This document shows positions 42,036-50,664 of a stretch of 64,000 bases of DNA, piece after piece. The DNA is from Flavobacterium sp. CG_23.5 (lineage in GTDB: Bacteria; Bacteroidota; Bacteroidia; Flavobacteriales; Flavobacteriaceae), in assembly GCF_017875765.1 (NCBI RefSeq), contig NZ_JAGGNA010000001.1, positions 1,751,001 to 1,815,000 of the forward strand, given 5' to 3'. A program made the translations under genes and the position numbers. The notes beneath the pieces were generated by a model. It saw nothing but the letters and a program-made list of their open reading frames with translations. It was not told the origin of the DNA and searched no databases. The first letter of the stretch is position 1. Each line of letters begins with the position of its first letter.

Positions 42036-43718
42036 TTAATTTCTTGCTGTTTTCTTTTTATCAGCTTTAGGTCCCACTCTTGACATGGCACATCTAAATC
42101 CAATATAATCGGTAGCCATATCTTGAGGAAAATATCTTCTTTGAGCCGGATCTAACCAATAAGCTCTGTCTCTCCAAGATCCACCTTTATAAACTCTTAC
42201 TTGATCGTTTATCAAAGTAGTTCTTTTACTTGATTTGTCATACTTTCTAACCATCATCCCTAAACTATCTGTTGTTACATTGTGTTTAGGAGAATTGTAC
42301 ATGATTTTTTCCTCTTTTTGCTTGGCAGTTTCAGAATCAGATCCAAAGTTGTAATATCTAGTAGATTGTTTATCACCATCTCTGTAATTGACATTATCAC
42401 TTTTATCAAAATTCTGTCTCAAATAAGTCTCTTGTTCATCAACAGGAACTTGAGCTATTTGACCTGGAAAATTTCGAGCCATGATGCGTCCGTTACTTAA
42501 TGTATCGTACTTCATATTTTCTTTCGTCACAATTTCAACTTTCCCGTCTGCACCAATTTTATTCTTGGTATAAAGATTTCCTCTAAAATAATTAAAATCA
42601 TTAGATTCGTTGTCAATAATTGGTCTATAAACATCGGCAACCCATTCGGCTACATTTCCAGCCATATCATATAATCCAAAATCATTTGCCGGATAACTTT
42701 TTACTGCATTAGTAATATCTGCACCGTCATCAGACCAACCTGCAATTCCACCATAATCTCCATTTCCTTGTTTGAAATTGGCTAATTGATCGCCTTTACT
42801 TTGTCTTTTCCCTGAACGAGTATAATCTCCAGACCAAGGATATTTTTTCTGTCCTTTGTAATTATTGTATTCTCTTTGCCCAACATCTGCTGCTGCTGCA
42901 TATTCCCATTCTGCTTCAGTTGGAAGTCTATATTCTGGAAGAATAATTCCAGAAGAACGTTGTGCATATACATTTTTTGCTTCAGTTACTTTTCCGTCTT
43001 TCCCTGCTTTCGGCGTTTTTCTTGCCCCTTTTTTACCTTTCAAAACAATTTCTTCATTACCACCATAGGTTAATGTAGGACTATTTAAATATGTTTCTGT
43101 ACTAAATGAACTTTCCGCACTAACATCCTGTGTTTTAGCATTTTTCTTTAAGTAACCACTTTTTTCTAATACAGCTTCATTTACACGATCTGTTCTCCAT
43201 TTGCTAAATTCTACTGCTTGAATCCAGTTCACACCCACAACAGGATAATTAGCATAAGATGGATGTCTCAAGTAATTATTAGTCATTGTTTCATTATATC
43301 CTAATCTATTTCTCCAAACTAAAGTATCTGGAGATGCTCCTTCATAGATATTTTTGTAGTTTTCTTCTGTTGGTGGAAATACTTGTTTTAACCAATCTAA
43401 ATATTCCAAATACATGAAGTTCGTTACTTCAGTTTCGTCCATATAAAAAGACTGAACGTGTTGTTGCGTTGGAGTATTATTCCAATCATGCATTACATCA
43501 TCTTGTACTTTACCCATTGTAAACGTACCACCTTCAACAAAAACTAAACCTGGTCCAGTTTCTTGTTTTTTAGCGTTTGACCCTTTCTTACCATCCACAT
43601 TCCAACCGGTAGCCCTTGATGCATTTTTGGAGCTAGATTTTTTACTGCAACTAGCGAAACCTGCAATCATTAGTATTGATAACATCAATCGAAAGGCCAA
43701 AATTTTGTTTAGTTTCAT
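42036..43718 (-). CDS. gldJ: Gliding motility lipoprotein GldJ
   Basis: The 560-aa lipoprotein (signal ending 'IAGFASCSKK', Cys24) is a core part of the type IX secretion and gliding machine of Bacteroidetes. The protein is built on a formylglycine-generating-enzyme (SUMF1-like) fold: 'GLVFVEGGTFTMGKVQDD' (about 58-75), 'FYMDETEVTNFMYLEYL', 'YPVVGVNWIQAVEFSKWR', 'YRLPTEAEWEYAAAADV', 'YDMAGNVAEWVADVYRP' and 'YKGGSWRDRAYWLDP'. In GldJ this fold is not known to be catalytic. It diverges from porU, as in Flavobacterium johnsoniae to my knowledge. The ending is normal length for GldJ. Confidence 0.95.
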   Translation of the reverse strand: MKLNKILAFRLMLSILMIAGFASCSKKSSSKNASRATGWNVDGKKGSNAKKQETGPGLVFVEGGTFTMGKVQDDVMHDWNNTPTQQHVQSFYMDETEVTNFMYLEYLDWLKQVFPPTEENYKNIYEGASPDTLVWRNRLGYNETMTNNYLRHPSYANYPVVGVNWIQAVEFSKWRTDRVNEAVLEKSGYLKKNAKTQDVSAESSFSTETYLNSPTLTYGGNEEIVLKGKKGARKTPKAGKDGKVTEAKNVYAQRSSGIILPEYRLPTEAEWEYAAAADVGQREYNNYKGQKKYPWSGDYTRSGKRQSKGDQLANFKQGNGDYGGIAGWSDDGADITNAVKSYPANDFGLYDMAGNVAEWVADVYRPIIDNESNDFNYFRGNLYTKNKIGADGKVEIVTKENMKYDTLSNGRIMARNFPGQIAQVPVDEQETYLRQNFDKSDNVNYRDGDKQSTRYYNFGSDSETAKQKEEKIMYNSPKHNVTTDSLGMMVRKYDKSSKRTTLINDQVRVYKGGSWRDRAYWLDPAQRRYFPQDMATDYIGFRCAMSRVGPKADKKKTARN

Positions 43719-43825
43719 ACTCTTTAGTAGGTAATAATTTTAAAGTGACGCAATATAATAATTAACCAGTAACTTGCAACATCCTTTTTTAATAAATTTT
43801 ATCAGAAAATCATATTACAAAAACG

Positions 43826-43852
43826 CAAATTTATAATATTTATTATTTACAA
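43826..43852 (-). promoter_or_regulatory. Possible promoter of gldJ
   Basis: On the minus strand, TAAATTTG (43826-43833) matches the -7 box. TTG (43850-43852) lies 16 nt upstream, slightly shorter than the usual spacer. The long leader (about 100 nt to the ATG) leaves room for another promoter. Confidence 0.4.
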
Positions 43853-43917
43853 TTACACTAAATGATTTATTTTTACTCATTAGTAATAATTCAGGCTCAA
43901 TCCCGTTAAAAAAAACA

Positions 43918-46900
43918 ATGAGAAAAACACTTTTAGTTTATTTATCTCTTATTCCATTTATTTCTTTTGCCCAAACAAAAGGCACGATTAACATTGGATG
44001 GTCAGAAAAAAAAGAAATTTCTATTGGAGATATTCTAATCAATGCCCCTCAATTTAGCGGTGAAAATTATTATTATGATGTCGCCAAAAAAGCGATAAAC
44101 TATACTTTAAAAATATCAGAGTCAAGTTCTTTTGAAAAAAGTAATGTTGAAATAACTAATATTATTTACGAACCCATTTCAACATCCAACCTAGGTGATC
44201 TAGATTTGGAAAATATTCCCACAACACCAAATGCTTACCTGAGAACAATAACGGCTCGAGACCTAGAATCCACTTTTCTTGTTCTCTCACCAATAGTAAA
44301 AGACAATTTTGGATTCAAAAGAATAAAATCGTTTTCTTATGCGGCGCAAAGCAACTCTTCCAGACTTTCACAATCTAATAAAAGCGCTGCCGCGCAAATC
44401 AATTCAATTTTAGCATCAGGGGATTGGTACCAATTTTATATAGAAAAATCCGGCGTTTACAAGATCTCTAAAAGTTTTTTACAGCAATTAGGATTCAACA
44501 CAAACGGCATTGATCCAAAAAAAATAAAGATTTATGGCAATGGCGGAAAAATGCTTCCCTTGTCAAACAACACCTTCTACCCTTCAGATTTGATTGAGAA
44601 TGCCATTGAAGTTCTTGGAGAAAACGACGGCATATTTAACGATGATGACTATATTTTATTTTATGCTGAAGGATTGGATACCTGGAACGAAGAAAGCCAA
44701 ACCTTTACTAATTTATACGACACAAAATCATATTATTATGTAACAACTCAAGGTGCTGAAGGAAAAAGAATCGCACCTATGAATCAACCTTCAGGAAGCA
44801 CTACAATTGCTTTAAACACATTTGATGATCATCAATATCATGAAATAGATCTTGTAAATATTGCCCGTTTAGGGCGACAATGGTTTGGAGAATCATTTGA
44901 AATAAAGCAAGAACAGGAATTTGAATTTAATTTCCCAAACTTCGATGCCTCTTCTCCTATTAAAGCAAAAGCAACATTAGCTTCAGCGGCTTTTTCCCCT
45001 ACTTCATTTAAAATGGCGGCTAATGGACAAGAAATAGGGAACATTTCTTTTCCCGCATTGAACGCTAATTCGGATACCGAATTCAATACGGGATCTTTAC
45101 CAAACAATGTGTCTTTTACCGGTTCCGAAAATGTAAAAATCAAATTAACCTATAATAATAATGGCGTTCCTGGATCAAAAGGCTATCTGGATTATATTCA
45201 GCTTATCGCCAAAAGAAAACTTCAGGGTTACGGAAAGCAATTTCATTTTCAATACGATTTATCAAATTCAAGTTTAGGAATTGCAAGTTATACTATCGCA
45301 AATTCCGCAAGCATTCCTGAAATATGGGACATCACCGATTTATACAATATAACCAAAGCGGAAAACGCGGGTCAAAGTTCTTTCACTTTTAAAGCAAATT
45401 TGGGCGAGCTGAGAAAATATATTGCACTTGACGCATCAGACTACTTTACGCCATTGAAGACTAGTAAAACTAAAATTACTAATCAGAACTTAAGAGGGAC
45501 AATTTTTAAAAATGCCCAAGGCCAGTTTCAAGATATTGATTACGTAATTATATCGCCTGCTTTTTTAACAACACAAGCGGAAAAGCTAGCAACTTTTCAT
45601 CGTTCAAAATCAAATCTGAATGTAAAAGTAATTTCGCTTGAATCTATTTACCAAGAGTTCTCATCCGGAAAACAAGATATTTCTGCGATAAGAAATTGCA
45701 TCAAATATATTTATGAAAATGCCTCAACCCCTGAAAAAAGAATAAAATATGTCAACCTTTTTGGTGACGCCTCCTACGATTTTAAAAACCGAATTGCAAA
45801 CAACACTAATGTTGTTCCTATTTATCACTCCTTAAAAAGCAATACATCAGGCGAAGCTTCTTTCGCCTCAGATGATTTTTTTGGTTTAATGGATGCTAGT
45901 GAAGGAAATATTATTTCCTATTTTGGAGGAATCGATATTGCAGTTGGAAGAATGCTGGTAAATGACACCAAGCAAGCTGATGAAATGGTAAATAAAGTCA
46001 TCGAATACTATGATTTAAAATCATACGGCAGTTGGAGGAATAATATAGTTTTGGTTTCTGACGACTCAGATATTACTTCAGATGCATCTTTGCAAAGCAG
46101 ACAAAATAATTTAGCAGACGTTATTACATCCGAAAAACCATTTTTGAATGTTAATAAAATACTTTTAGACTCTTATGTTCAAGAAGCGTCAGCTGGTGGA
46201 TTCAGGTATCCAAAAGCACGAACCGATTTTTTTAATGCTTTCGAAAAAGGAGCATTAATATTTAATTATTTGGGGCATGGTGGGGAAGATGGTTTGTCCA
46301 GCGAACGCATTTGGGAAAAATCTGATGGTCAAAATTTAAGCAATCAATACAAATATCCCTTATTCATTACTATAACTTGTGAATTTTCCCGTTTTGACAA
46401 TCCTTCCAGACCGACAGCGGGGGAATATACGTATTGGAATCCAAACGGAGGTGCCATTGCCATGATCACCACCATACGAGCAATTGGACAATACAGTGCT
46501 GAAAATTTCAACGATACATTGTCTAAATATTTATTGTCGTACGGATCTAATCAATACACTTCTATTGCAGAAGCATTGCGACTTTCCAAAAACAGCAACC
46601 CAAATTCAGCGACGAATGTGGTTTTTTATATTGGCGACCCAGCTTTGATGCTAGCGATACCAAAACCAAAAATAAATCTCACAAAAGTTAATGATATTGC
46701 AGTTTCTCAACCCATTGATGATTTCAAATCATTATCAAAGATAAAATTGACCGGTGAAATTACCGATGAAAACAACAACCTATTAACGAATTATAATGGC
46801 GAACTTTCTACCACTATTTTCGATAAAATTATTGCAAGAACAACGCTAAACAATGATCGAAATAGTAGTCCAATAAATTTTAATGTTTTAGGTGAGACCA

Positions 46901-47748
46901 TATTTAGAGGAAATGCATCGGTAACAAATGGCAAATTTGAGTTTAGCTTCGTCGTTCCGCGTGATATTCGAATTCCAGTAGCCAATGGAAGAATCAGTTT
47001 TTATGCTAAAAAAAATCAGATTTTAGAAAATGAGACTGGTTTTAATACGAGCATCAAAGTAGGAGGAATAAATGAAAATGCTGTCGCAGACAATATTAGT
47101 CCAAAAGTTAAGTTATATATGAATGATGAAACTTTTGTTTCAGGTGGCACAACAAATGAATCTCCTTTCCTTCTTGCTTTTCTTGAAGATGAAAATGGTA
47201 TAAATACAGCCAGCGGAATAGGTCATGACATTGTTGCAATATTAGATGGTGATGTAAATAATCCTTTTATATTAAATGATTATTATCAAACAAAACTAGA
47301 TGATTATACCCATGGAACGCTCAGATTTCCATTGCATAACTTATCAGTAGGCCTACATACTATTACGTTCAAAGCATGGGATGTATATAACAATCCCATT
47401 ATTACAGAAATTCAGTTTATTGTTGTTGGAGATGAAACCATAACATTGACGCACGTATTGAACTACCCCAATCCATTTGTTAATTATACCGAATTTTGGT
47501 TTACACATAACAGACCTTATGAACCTCTTGAGGTTCAGGTTCAGGTTATGACAATAACAGGAAAAGTGGTTTGGACTAAAAATCAAATCATTACCACCGA
47601 AGGATTTCTATCTAAAGAAATTATTTGGGATGGAAAAGACGACTTTGGAAGCAAAATTGGAAAAGGGGTTTACGTTTATAAACTTACCGTAAAATCAAAC
47701 TTGACCAATAAAAAGGCAGAAAAGTATGAAAAACTTGTAATACTTTAA
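43918..47748 (+). CDS. porU: Type IX secretion system sortase PorU
   Basis: The 1276-aa surface protease has a signal peptide (MRKTLLVYLSLIPFISFAQ). A large N-terminal region precedes a gingipain-like (C25) domain at about 540-925. Catalytic His787 is in 'FNYLGHGGEDG' and Cys821 in 'FITITCEFSRFD', with the family spacing. PorU removes the sorting tails of T9SS cargo and joins the proteins to a surface lipid carrier. Its own C-terminal domain ('NYPNPFVNYTEFWF ... YEKLVIL') resembles a type A tail, as expected. porV follows after 38 nt but has its own promoter. Confidence 0.95.
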   Translation: MRKTLLVYLSLIPFISFAQTKGTINIGWSEKKEISIGDILINAPQFSGENYYYDVAKKAINYTLKISESSSFEKSNVEITNIIYEPISTSNLGDLDLENIPTTPNAYLRTITARDLESTFLVLSPIVKDNFGFKRIKSFSYAAQSNSSRLSQSNKSAAAQINSILASGDWYQFYIEKSGVYKISKSFLQQLGFNTNGIDPKKIKIYGNGGKMLPLSNNTFYPSDLIENAIEVLGENDGIFNDDDYILFYAEGLDTWNEESQTFTNLYDTKSYYYVTTQGAEGKRIAPMNQPSGSTTIALNTFDDHQYHEIDLVNIARLGRQWFGESFEIKQEQEFEFNFPNFDASSPIKAKATLASAAFSPTSFKMAANGQEIGNISFPALNANSDTEFNTGSLPNNVSFTGSENVKIKLTYNNNGVPGSKGYLDYIQLIAKRKLQGYGKQFHFQYDLSNSSLGIASYTIANSASIPEIWDITDLYNITKAENAGQSSFTFKANLGELRKYIALDASDYFTPLKTSKTKITNQNLRGTIFKNAQGQFQDIDYVIISPAFLTTQAEKLATFHRSKSNLNVKVISLESIYQEFSSGKQDISAIRNCIKYIYENASTPEKRIKYVNLFGDASYDFKNRIANNTNVVPIYHSLKSNTSGEASFASDDFFGLMDASEGNIISYFGGIDIAVGRMLVNDTKQADEMVNKVIEYYDLKSYGSWRNNIVLVSDDSDITSDASLQSRQNNLADVITSEKPFLNVNKILLDSYVQEASAGGFRYPKARTDFFNAFEKGALIFNYLGHGGEDGLSSERIWEKSDGQNLSNQYKYPLFITITCEFSRFDNPSRPTAGEYTYWNPNGGAIAMITTIRAIGQYSAENFNDTLSKYLLSYGSNQYTSIAEALRLSKNSNPNSATNVVFYIGDPALMLAIPKPKINLTKVNDIAVSQPIDDFKSLSKIKLTGEITDENNNLLTNYNGELSTTIFDKIIARTTLNNDRNSSPINFNVLGETIFRGNASVTNGKFEFSFVVPRDIRIPVANGRISFYAKKNQILENETGFNTSIKVGGINENAVADNISPKVKLYMNDETFVSGGTTNESPFLLAFLEDENGINTASGIGHDIVAILDGDVNNPFILNDYYQTKLDDYTHGTLRFPLHNLSVGLHTITFKAWDVYNNPIITEIQFIVVGDETITLTHVLNYPNPFVNYTEFWFTHNRPYEPLEVQVQVMTITGKVVWTKNQIITTEGFLSKEIIWDGKDDFGSKIGKGVYVYKLTVKSNLTNKKAEKYEKLVIL

Positions 47749-47764
47749 TAAAATATTATATTTG
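47735..47764 (+). promoter_or_regulatory. Promoter of porV inside the porU end
   Basis: TTG (47735-47737, within the last codons of porU), 19 nt, then TATATTTG (47757-47764) fits the -33/-7 consensus. The porV ATG is 22 bp past the box. This allows porV to be expressed apart from porU. Confidence 0.65.
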
Positions 47765-47786
47765 TCCAATCAATTTTTAAATAAAA

Positions 47787-48956
47787 ATGAAAAAAATAGC
47801 TTTACTCTTTATCTGCTTTTTTACACTTTTTCTTGCAAAAGCGCAAGATAGAGTCATAACAACAGGGGTTCCGTTTTTATTAGTTTCTGCCGATGCTAGA
47901 GCAGCAGGTATGGCCGATGTTGGAGTGTCGTCTTCCGCTGATGCCTTTTCACAACAGTGGAATCCAGCAAAATATGCATTTTCGACAGACAAACAGGGTT
48001 TTTCTATTAGTTACACTCCCTACCTTACCGATTTGGTAAATGATATTTCATTGGGACAATTAACGTATTACAACAAACTTAATGAACGAAGTGCGTTTGC
48101 AGGAAGCCTGCGTTATTTTGGTTTAGGGAACATCGAACTTCGTGAAACCGGCAATCCTGATGAAGTACCTAGAATAGTTTCTCCAAACGAATTTGCACTT
48201 GATGGATCTTACTCATTAAAACTGAGTGAAAGATTTTCAATGGCCGTTGCAGGAAGATATATTCATTCCAGTTTAAAAGTTGCAACAGATAATGGAGATG
48301 CATCACCGGCAACCTCATTTGCAGTTGACGTAGCAGGTTTCTACCAATCGGAGGAAATAGCTTATAGTAATTTTAACGGAAGATGGAGAGGCGGATTTAA
48401 TTTTCAAAATTTGGGTCCAAAAATAAGCTATGATAATTCTGAATTTAGCACCAATTTTCTTCCTGCCAATTTAAAAATTGGAACTGGATTTGACTTTATC
48501 TTAGATGACTATAACAAAGTGGCTTTAAATATAGAATTCAATAAGCTATTAGTCCCAACACCTCAAAATCCAGATTTAAATGGAGATGGAACTATAACCG
48601 CTGAAGAACGAGCACAAAACTTAGAAGACTACCGCAGAATTGGTTGGGTTTCCGGTGTTTTCAAATCATTTGGTGATGCTCCCGACGGTTTCAGCGAAGA
48701 ACTTAAAGAATTTACTTATGCAGCCGGTGCTGAATATTTCTATCAGGATTCATTTGCAATGCGTATGGGATATTTTCACGAAAGCCCGCAAAAAGGAGCT
48801 AGACAGTTTTTCTCACTTGGAGCAGGATTTAAATATAATGTCGTAAAAGTAGATGTGTCTTATTTATTCTCCGCTTCAAAAGTAAAAAACCCATTAGAAA
48901 ACACACTTAGATTTTCACTTACTTTCAACTTTGGTGAGAAGTATGACGAATATTAG
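47787..48956 (+). CDS. porV: Type IX secretion system outer membrane protein PorV
   Basis: The 389-aa beta-barrel (FadL-like) starts with the signal peptide MKKIALLFICFFTLFLAKAQ. 'VPFLLVSADARAAGMADVG' (about 29-47) and 'DAFSQQWNPAKYAF' are strongly conserved in PorV. A mid-protein 'PDLNGDGTITAEERAQNL' is an EF-hand-like acidic loop (about 259-276). PorV carries cargo from the translocon to PorU. Most type A cargo depends on it. A strong terminator follows, before cdd. Confidence 0.95.
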   Translation: MKKIALLFICFFTLFLAKAQDRVITTGVPFLLVSADARAAGMADVGVSSSADAFSQQWNPAKYAFSTDKQGFSISYTPYLTDLVNDISLGQLTYYNKLNERSAFAGSLRYFGLGNIELRETGNPDEVPRIVSPNEFALDGSYSLKLSERFSMAVAGRYIHSSLKVATDNGDASPATSFAVDVAGFYQSEEIAYSNFNGRWRGGFNFQNLGPKISYDNSEFSTNFLPANLKIGTGFDFILDDYNKVALNIEFNKLLVPTPQNPDLNGDGTITAEERAQNLEDYRRIGWVSGVFKSFGDAPDGFSEELKEFTYAAGAEYFYQDSFAMRMGYFHESPQKGARQFFSLGAGFKYNVVKVDVSYLFSASKVKNPLENTLRFSLTFNFGEKYDEY

Positions 48957-48980
48957 TAATAATAAATTTATAACAACTAT

Positions 48981-49019
48981 AAATCCAAATTTCAACATCA
49001 TGAAATTTGGATTTTTTTT
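48981..49019 (+). terminator. Terminator of porV
   Basis: AAATCCAAATTTC (48981-48993) pairs perfectly with GAAATTTGGATTT (49002-49014), followed by T residues. It ends only 12 nt before the cdd ATG. Confidence 0.88.
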
Positions 49020-49031
49020 CCTGTAAAAAGA

Positions 49032-49514
49032 ATGAAAGAAATTACCATAACAACTCAATTTACCGTTTTCGATTCGATTAATGATTTGCCAAAAGACGTC
49101 CACAGTCTTATGGAAGAAGCCGTTGCAATAAGAAAAAAAGCATATGCACCTTATTCAAAATTTAGAGTGGGCGTAGCTTTAGCTTTAGATAACGGAAAAA
49201 TTATACAAGGCTCAAATCAAGAAAATGCCGCTTATCCTTCAGGACTTTGTGCAGAACGTGTCGCTATTTTTTATGCGGGATCAATTTATCCAGAAGCAAA
49301 AATTTTAAAAATGGCAATTACTGCCGCTTCAGACACTAATAAAACGACAACCCCAATTCCTCCGTGCGGTTCTTGTCGACAATCTATTGCAGAATATGAG
49401 ATAAAACAAGACACTCCAATAGAAATATACTTTATGGGAGAAGAAGGCCAAGTATACAAATCGGCATCGTTAAAAAATTTACTTCCATTTATGTTTGACA
49501 AAAAATTCCTTTAA
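49032..49514 (+). CDS. cdd: Cytidine deaminase
   Basis: The 160-aa homotetrameric-type enzyme deaminates (deoxy)cytidine to (deoxy)uridine. The zinc site has 'AAYPSGLCAERVAIF' (Cys, and Glu as proton carrier) and 'PPCGSCRQ' (two Cys). 'YAPYSKFRVGVAL' binds substrate. The start at 49032 lies just after the porV terminator, so no room exists for a separate promoter outside the hairpin. Transcription may come from a promoter overlapping the hairpin or from read-through. Confidence 0.93.
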   Translation: MKEITITTQFTVFDSINDLPKDVHSLMEEAVAIRKKAYAPYSKFRVGVALALDNGKIIQGSNQENAAYPSGLCAERVAIFYAGSIYPEAKILKMAITAASDTNKTTTPIPPCGSCRQSIAEYEIKQDTPIEIYFMGEEGQVYKSASLKNLLPFMFDKKFL

Positions 49515-49562
49515 AAAACCCAAAAACTAGCCTATAAATTTCACTTCTTAGTTGTAATGTCT

Positions 49563-49570
49563 TATTTTTG
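49563..49570 (+). promoter_or_regulatory. Probable -7 box of pdhA
   Basis: TATTTTTG matches TAnnTTTG, with a leader of about 88 nt before the pdhA ATG at 49659. Confidence 0.4.
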
Positions 49571-49658
49571 CTTTTCGCAAATTTGTGTGAGGAAACTATT
49601 TTGCGTTATAGGTACGAATTGATAACACAATAACTCTTAAGCAAAAGAAACAATCCAA

Positions 49659-50657
49659 ATGAAAGAAGTTACAAAAGAGGTTTATTTAAAGTGGTATGAA
49701 GACATGCTGCTTTGGAGAAAGTTTGAGGACAAACTTGCAGCATTATACATTCAACAAAAAGTTAGAGGATTTCTACACTTATATAATGGTCAAGAAGCAG
49801 TTCTTGCAGGCGCTTTACATGCAATGGACTTGTCGAAAGACAAAATGATTACTGCTTACAGAAATCACGTTCAACCAATAGGAATGGGCGTTGATCCAAG
49901 ACGTGTCATGGCAGAACTAATGGGAAAAGTTACCGGAACTTCAAAAGGAATGGGTGGCTCGATGCATATTTTCTCAAAAGAACACCGTTTTTATGGTGGA
50001 CACGGAATTGTAGGTGGACAAATTCCCATAGGAGCGGGATTAGCTTTTGCAGATAAATATTTTGAAACTGGCGGAGTTACTATGACCTATTTTGGTGATG
50101 GTGCAGCGCGTCAAGGTTCTTTACACGAAGCTTTTAATATGGCGATGTTATGGAAACTTCCGGTAGTGTTTATTGTAGAAAATAACGGTTATGCAATGGG
50201 AACATCTGTCGAGAGAACCGCTAATCATACGGATATTTGGAAACTAGGTTTAGGATACGAAATGCCTTGTGGACCAGTTGACGGAATGAATCCTGTAAAA
50301 GTTGCCGAAGCAATGACGGAAGCGATTGATAGAGCTCGTCGTGGTGATGGACCAACATTTCTTGAAATGAAAACATATCGATATAGAGGTCACTCGATGT
50401 CCGATGCACAATTATACCGCACAAAAGACGAAGTGGAAGAATACAAAAAAATTGATCCAATTACACAAGTTTTAGATGTAATTAAAGATCAAAATTACGC
50501 TACAGAAGAAGAAATTGAAGCAATCGATCAACGAGTTAAAGATTTAGTGGAAGAATGTGTAAAATTCGCCGAAGAATCTCCTTATCCTGAAATTCAACAA
50601 TTATACGATGTAGTATACGACCAAGAAAACTATCCATTTTTACCTCACAAATTATAA
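49659..50657 (+). CDS. pdhA: Pyruvate dehydrogenase E1 component, alpha subunit
   Basis: The 332-aa thiamine-diphosphate protein decarboxylates pyruvate with PdhB. 'GFLHLYNGQEAV' (about 37-48), 'GHGIVGGQIPIGAGLAFA' and the ThDP motif 'FGDGAARQGSLHEAFNMA ... ENNGYAMGT' (about 146-182) are clear. 'YRYRGHSMSDAQLYR' holds the phosphorylation-loop serine of eukaryotic homologues. pdhC starts 7 nt later, so the two are one operon. The beta subunit gene (pdhB) is absent here. Confidence 0.95.
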   Translation: MKEVTKEVYLKWYEDMLLWRKFEDKLAALYIQQKVRGFLHLYNGQEAVLAGALHAMDLSKDKMITAYRNHVQPIGMGVDPRRVMAELMGKVTGTSKGMGGSMHIFSKEHRFYGGHGIVGGQIPIGAGLAFADKYFETGGVTMTYFGDGAARQGSLHEAFNMAMLWKLPVVFIVENNGYAMGTSVERTANHTDIWKLGLGYEMPCGPVDGMNPVKVAEAMTEAIDRARRGDGPTFLEMKTYRYRGHSMSDAQLYRTKDEVEEYKKIDPITQVLDVIKDQNYATEEEIEAIDQRVKDLVEECVKFAEESPYPEIQQLYDVVYDQENYPFLPHKL

Positions 50658-50664
50658 ATCAATT

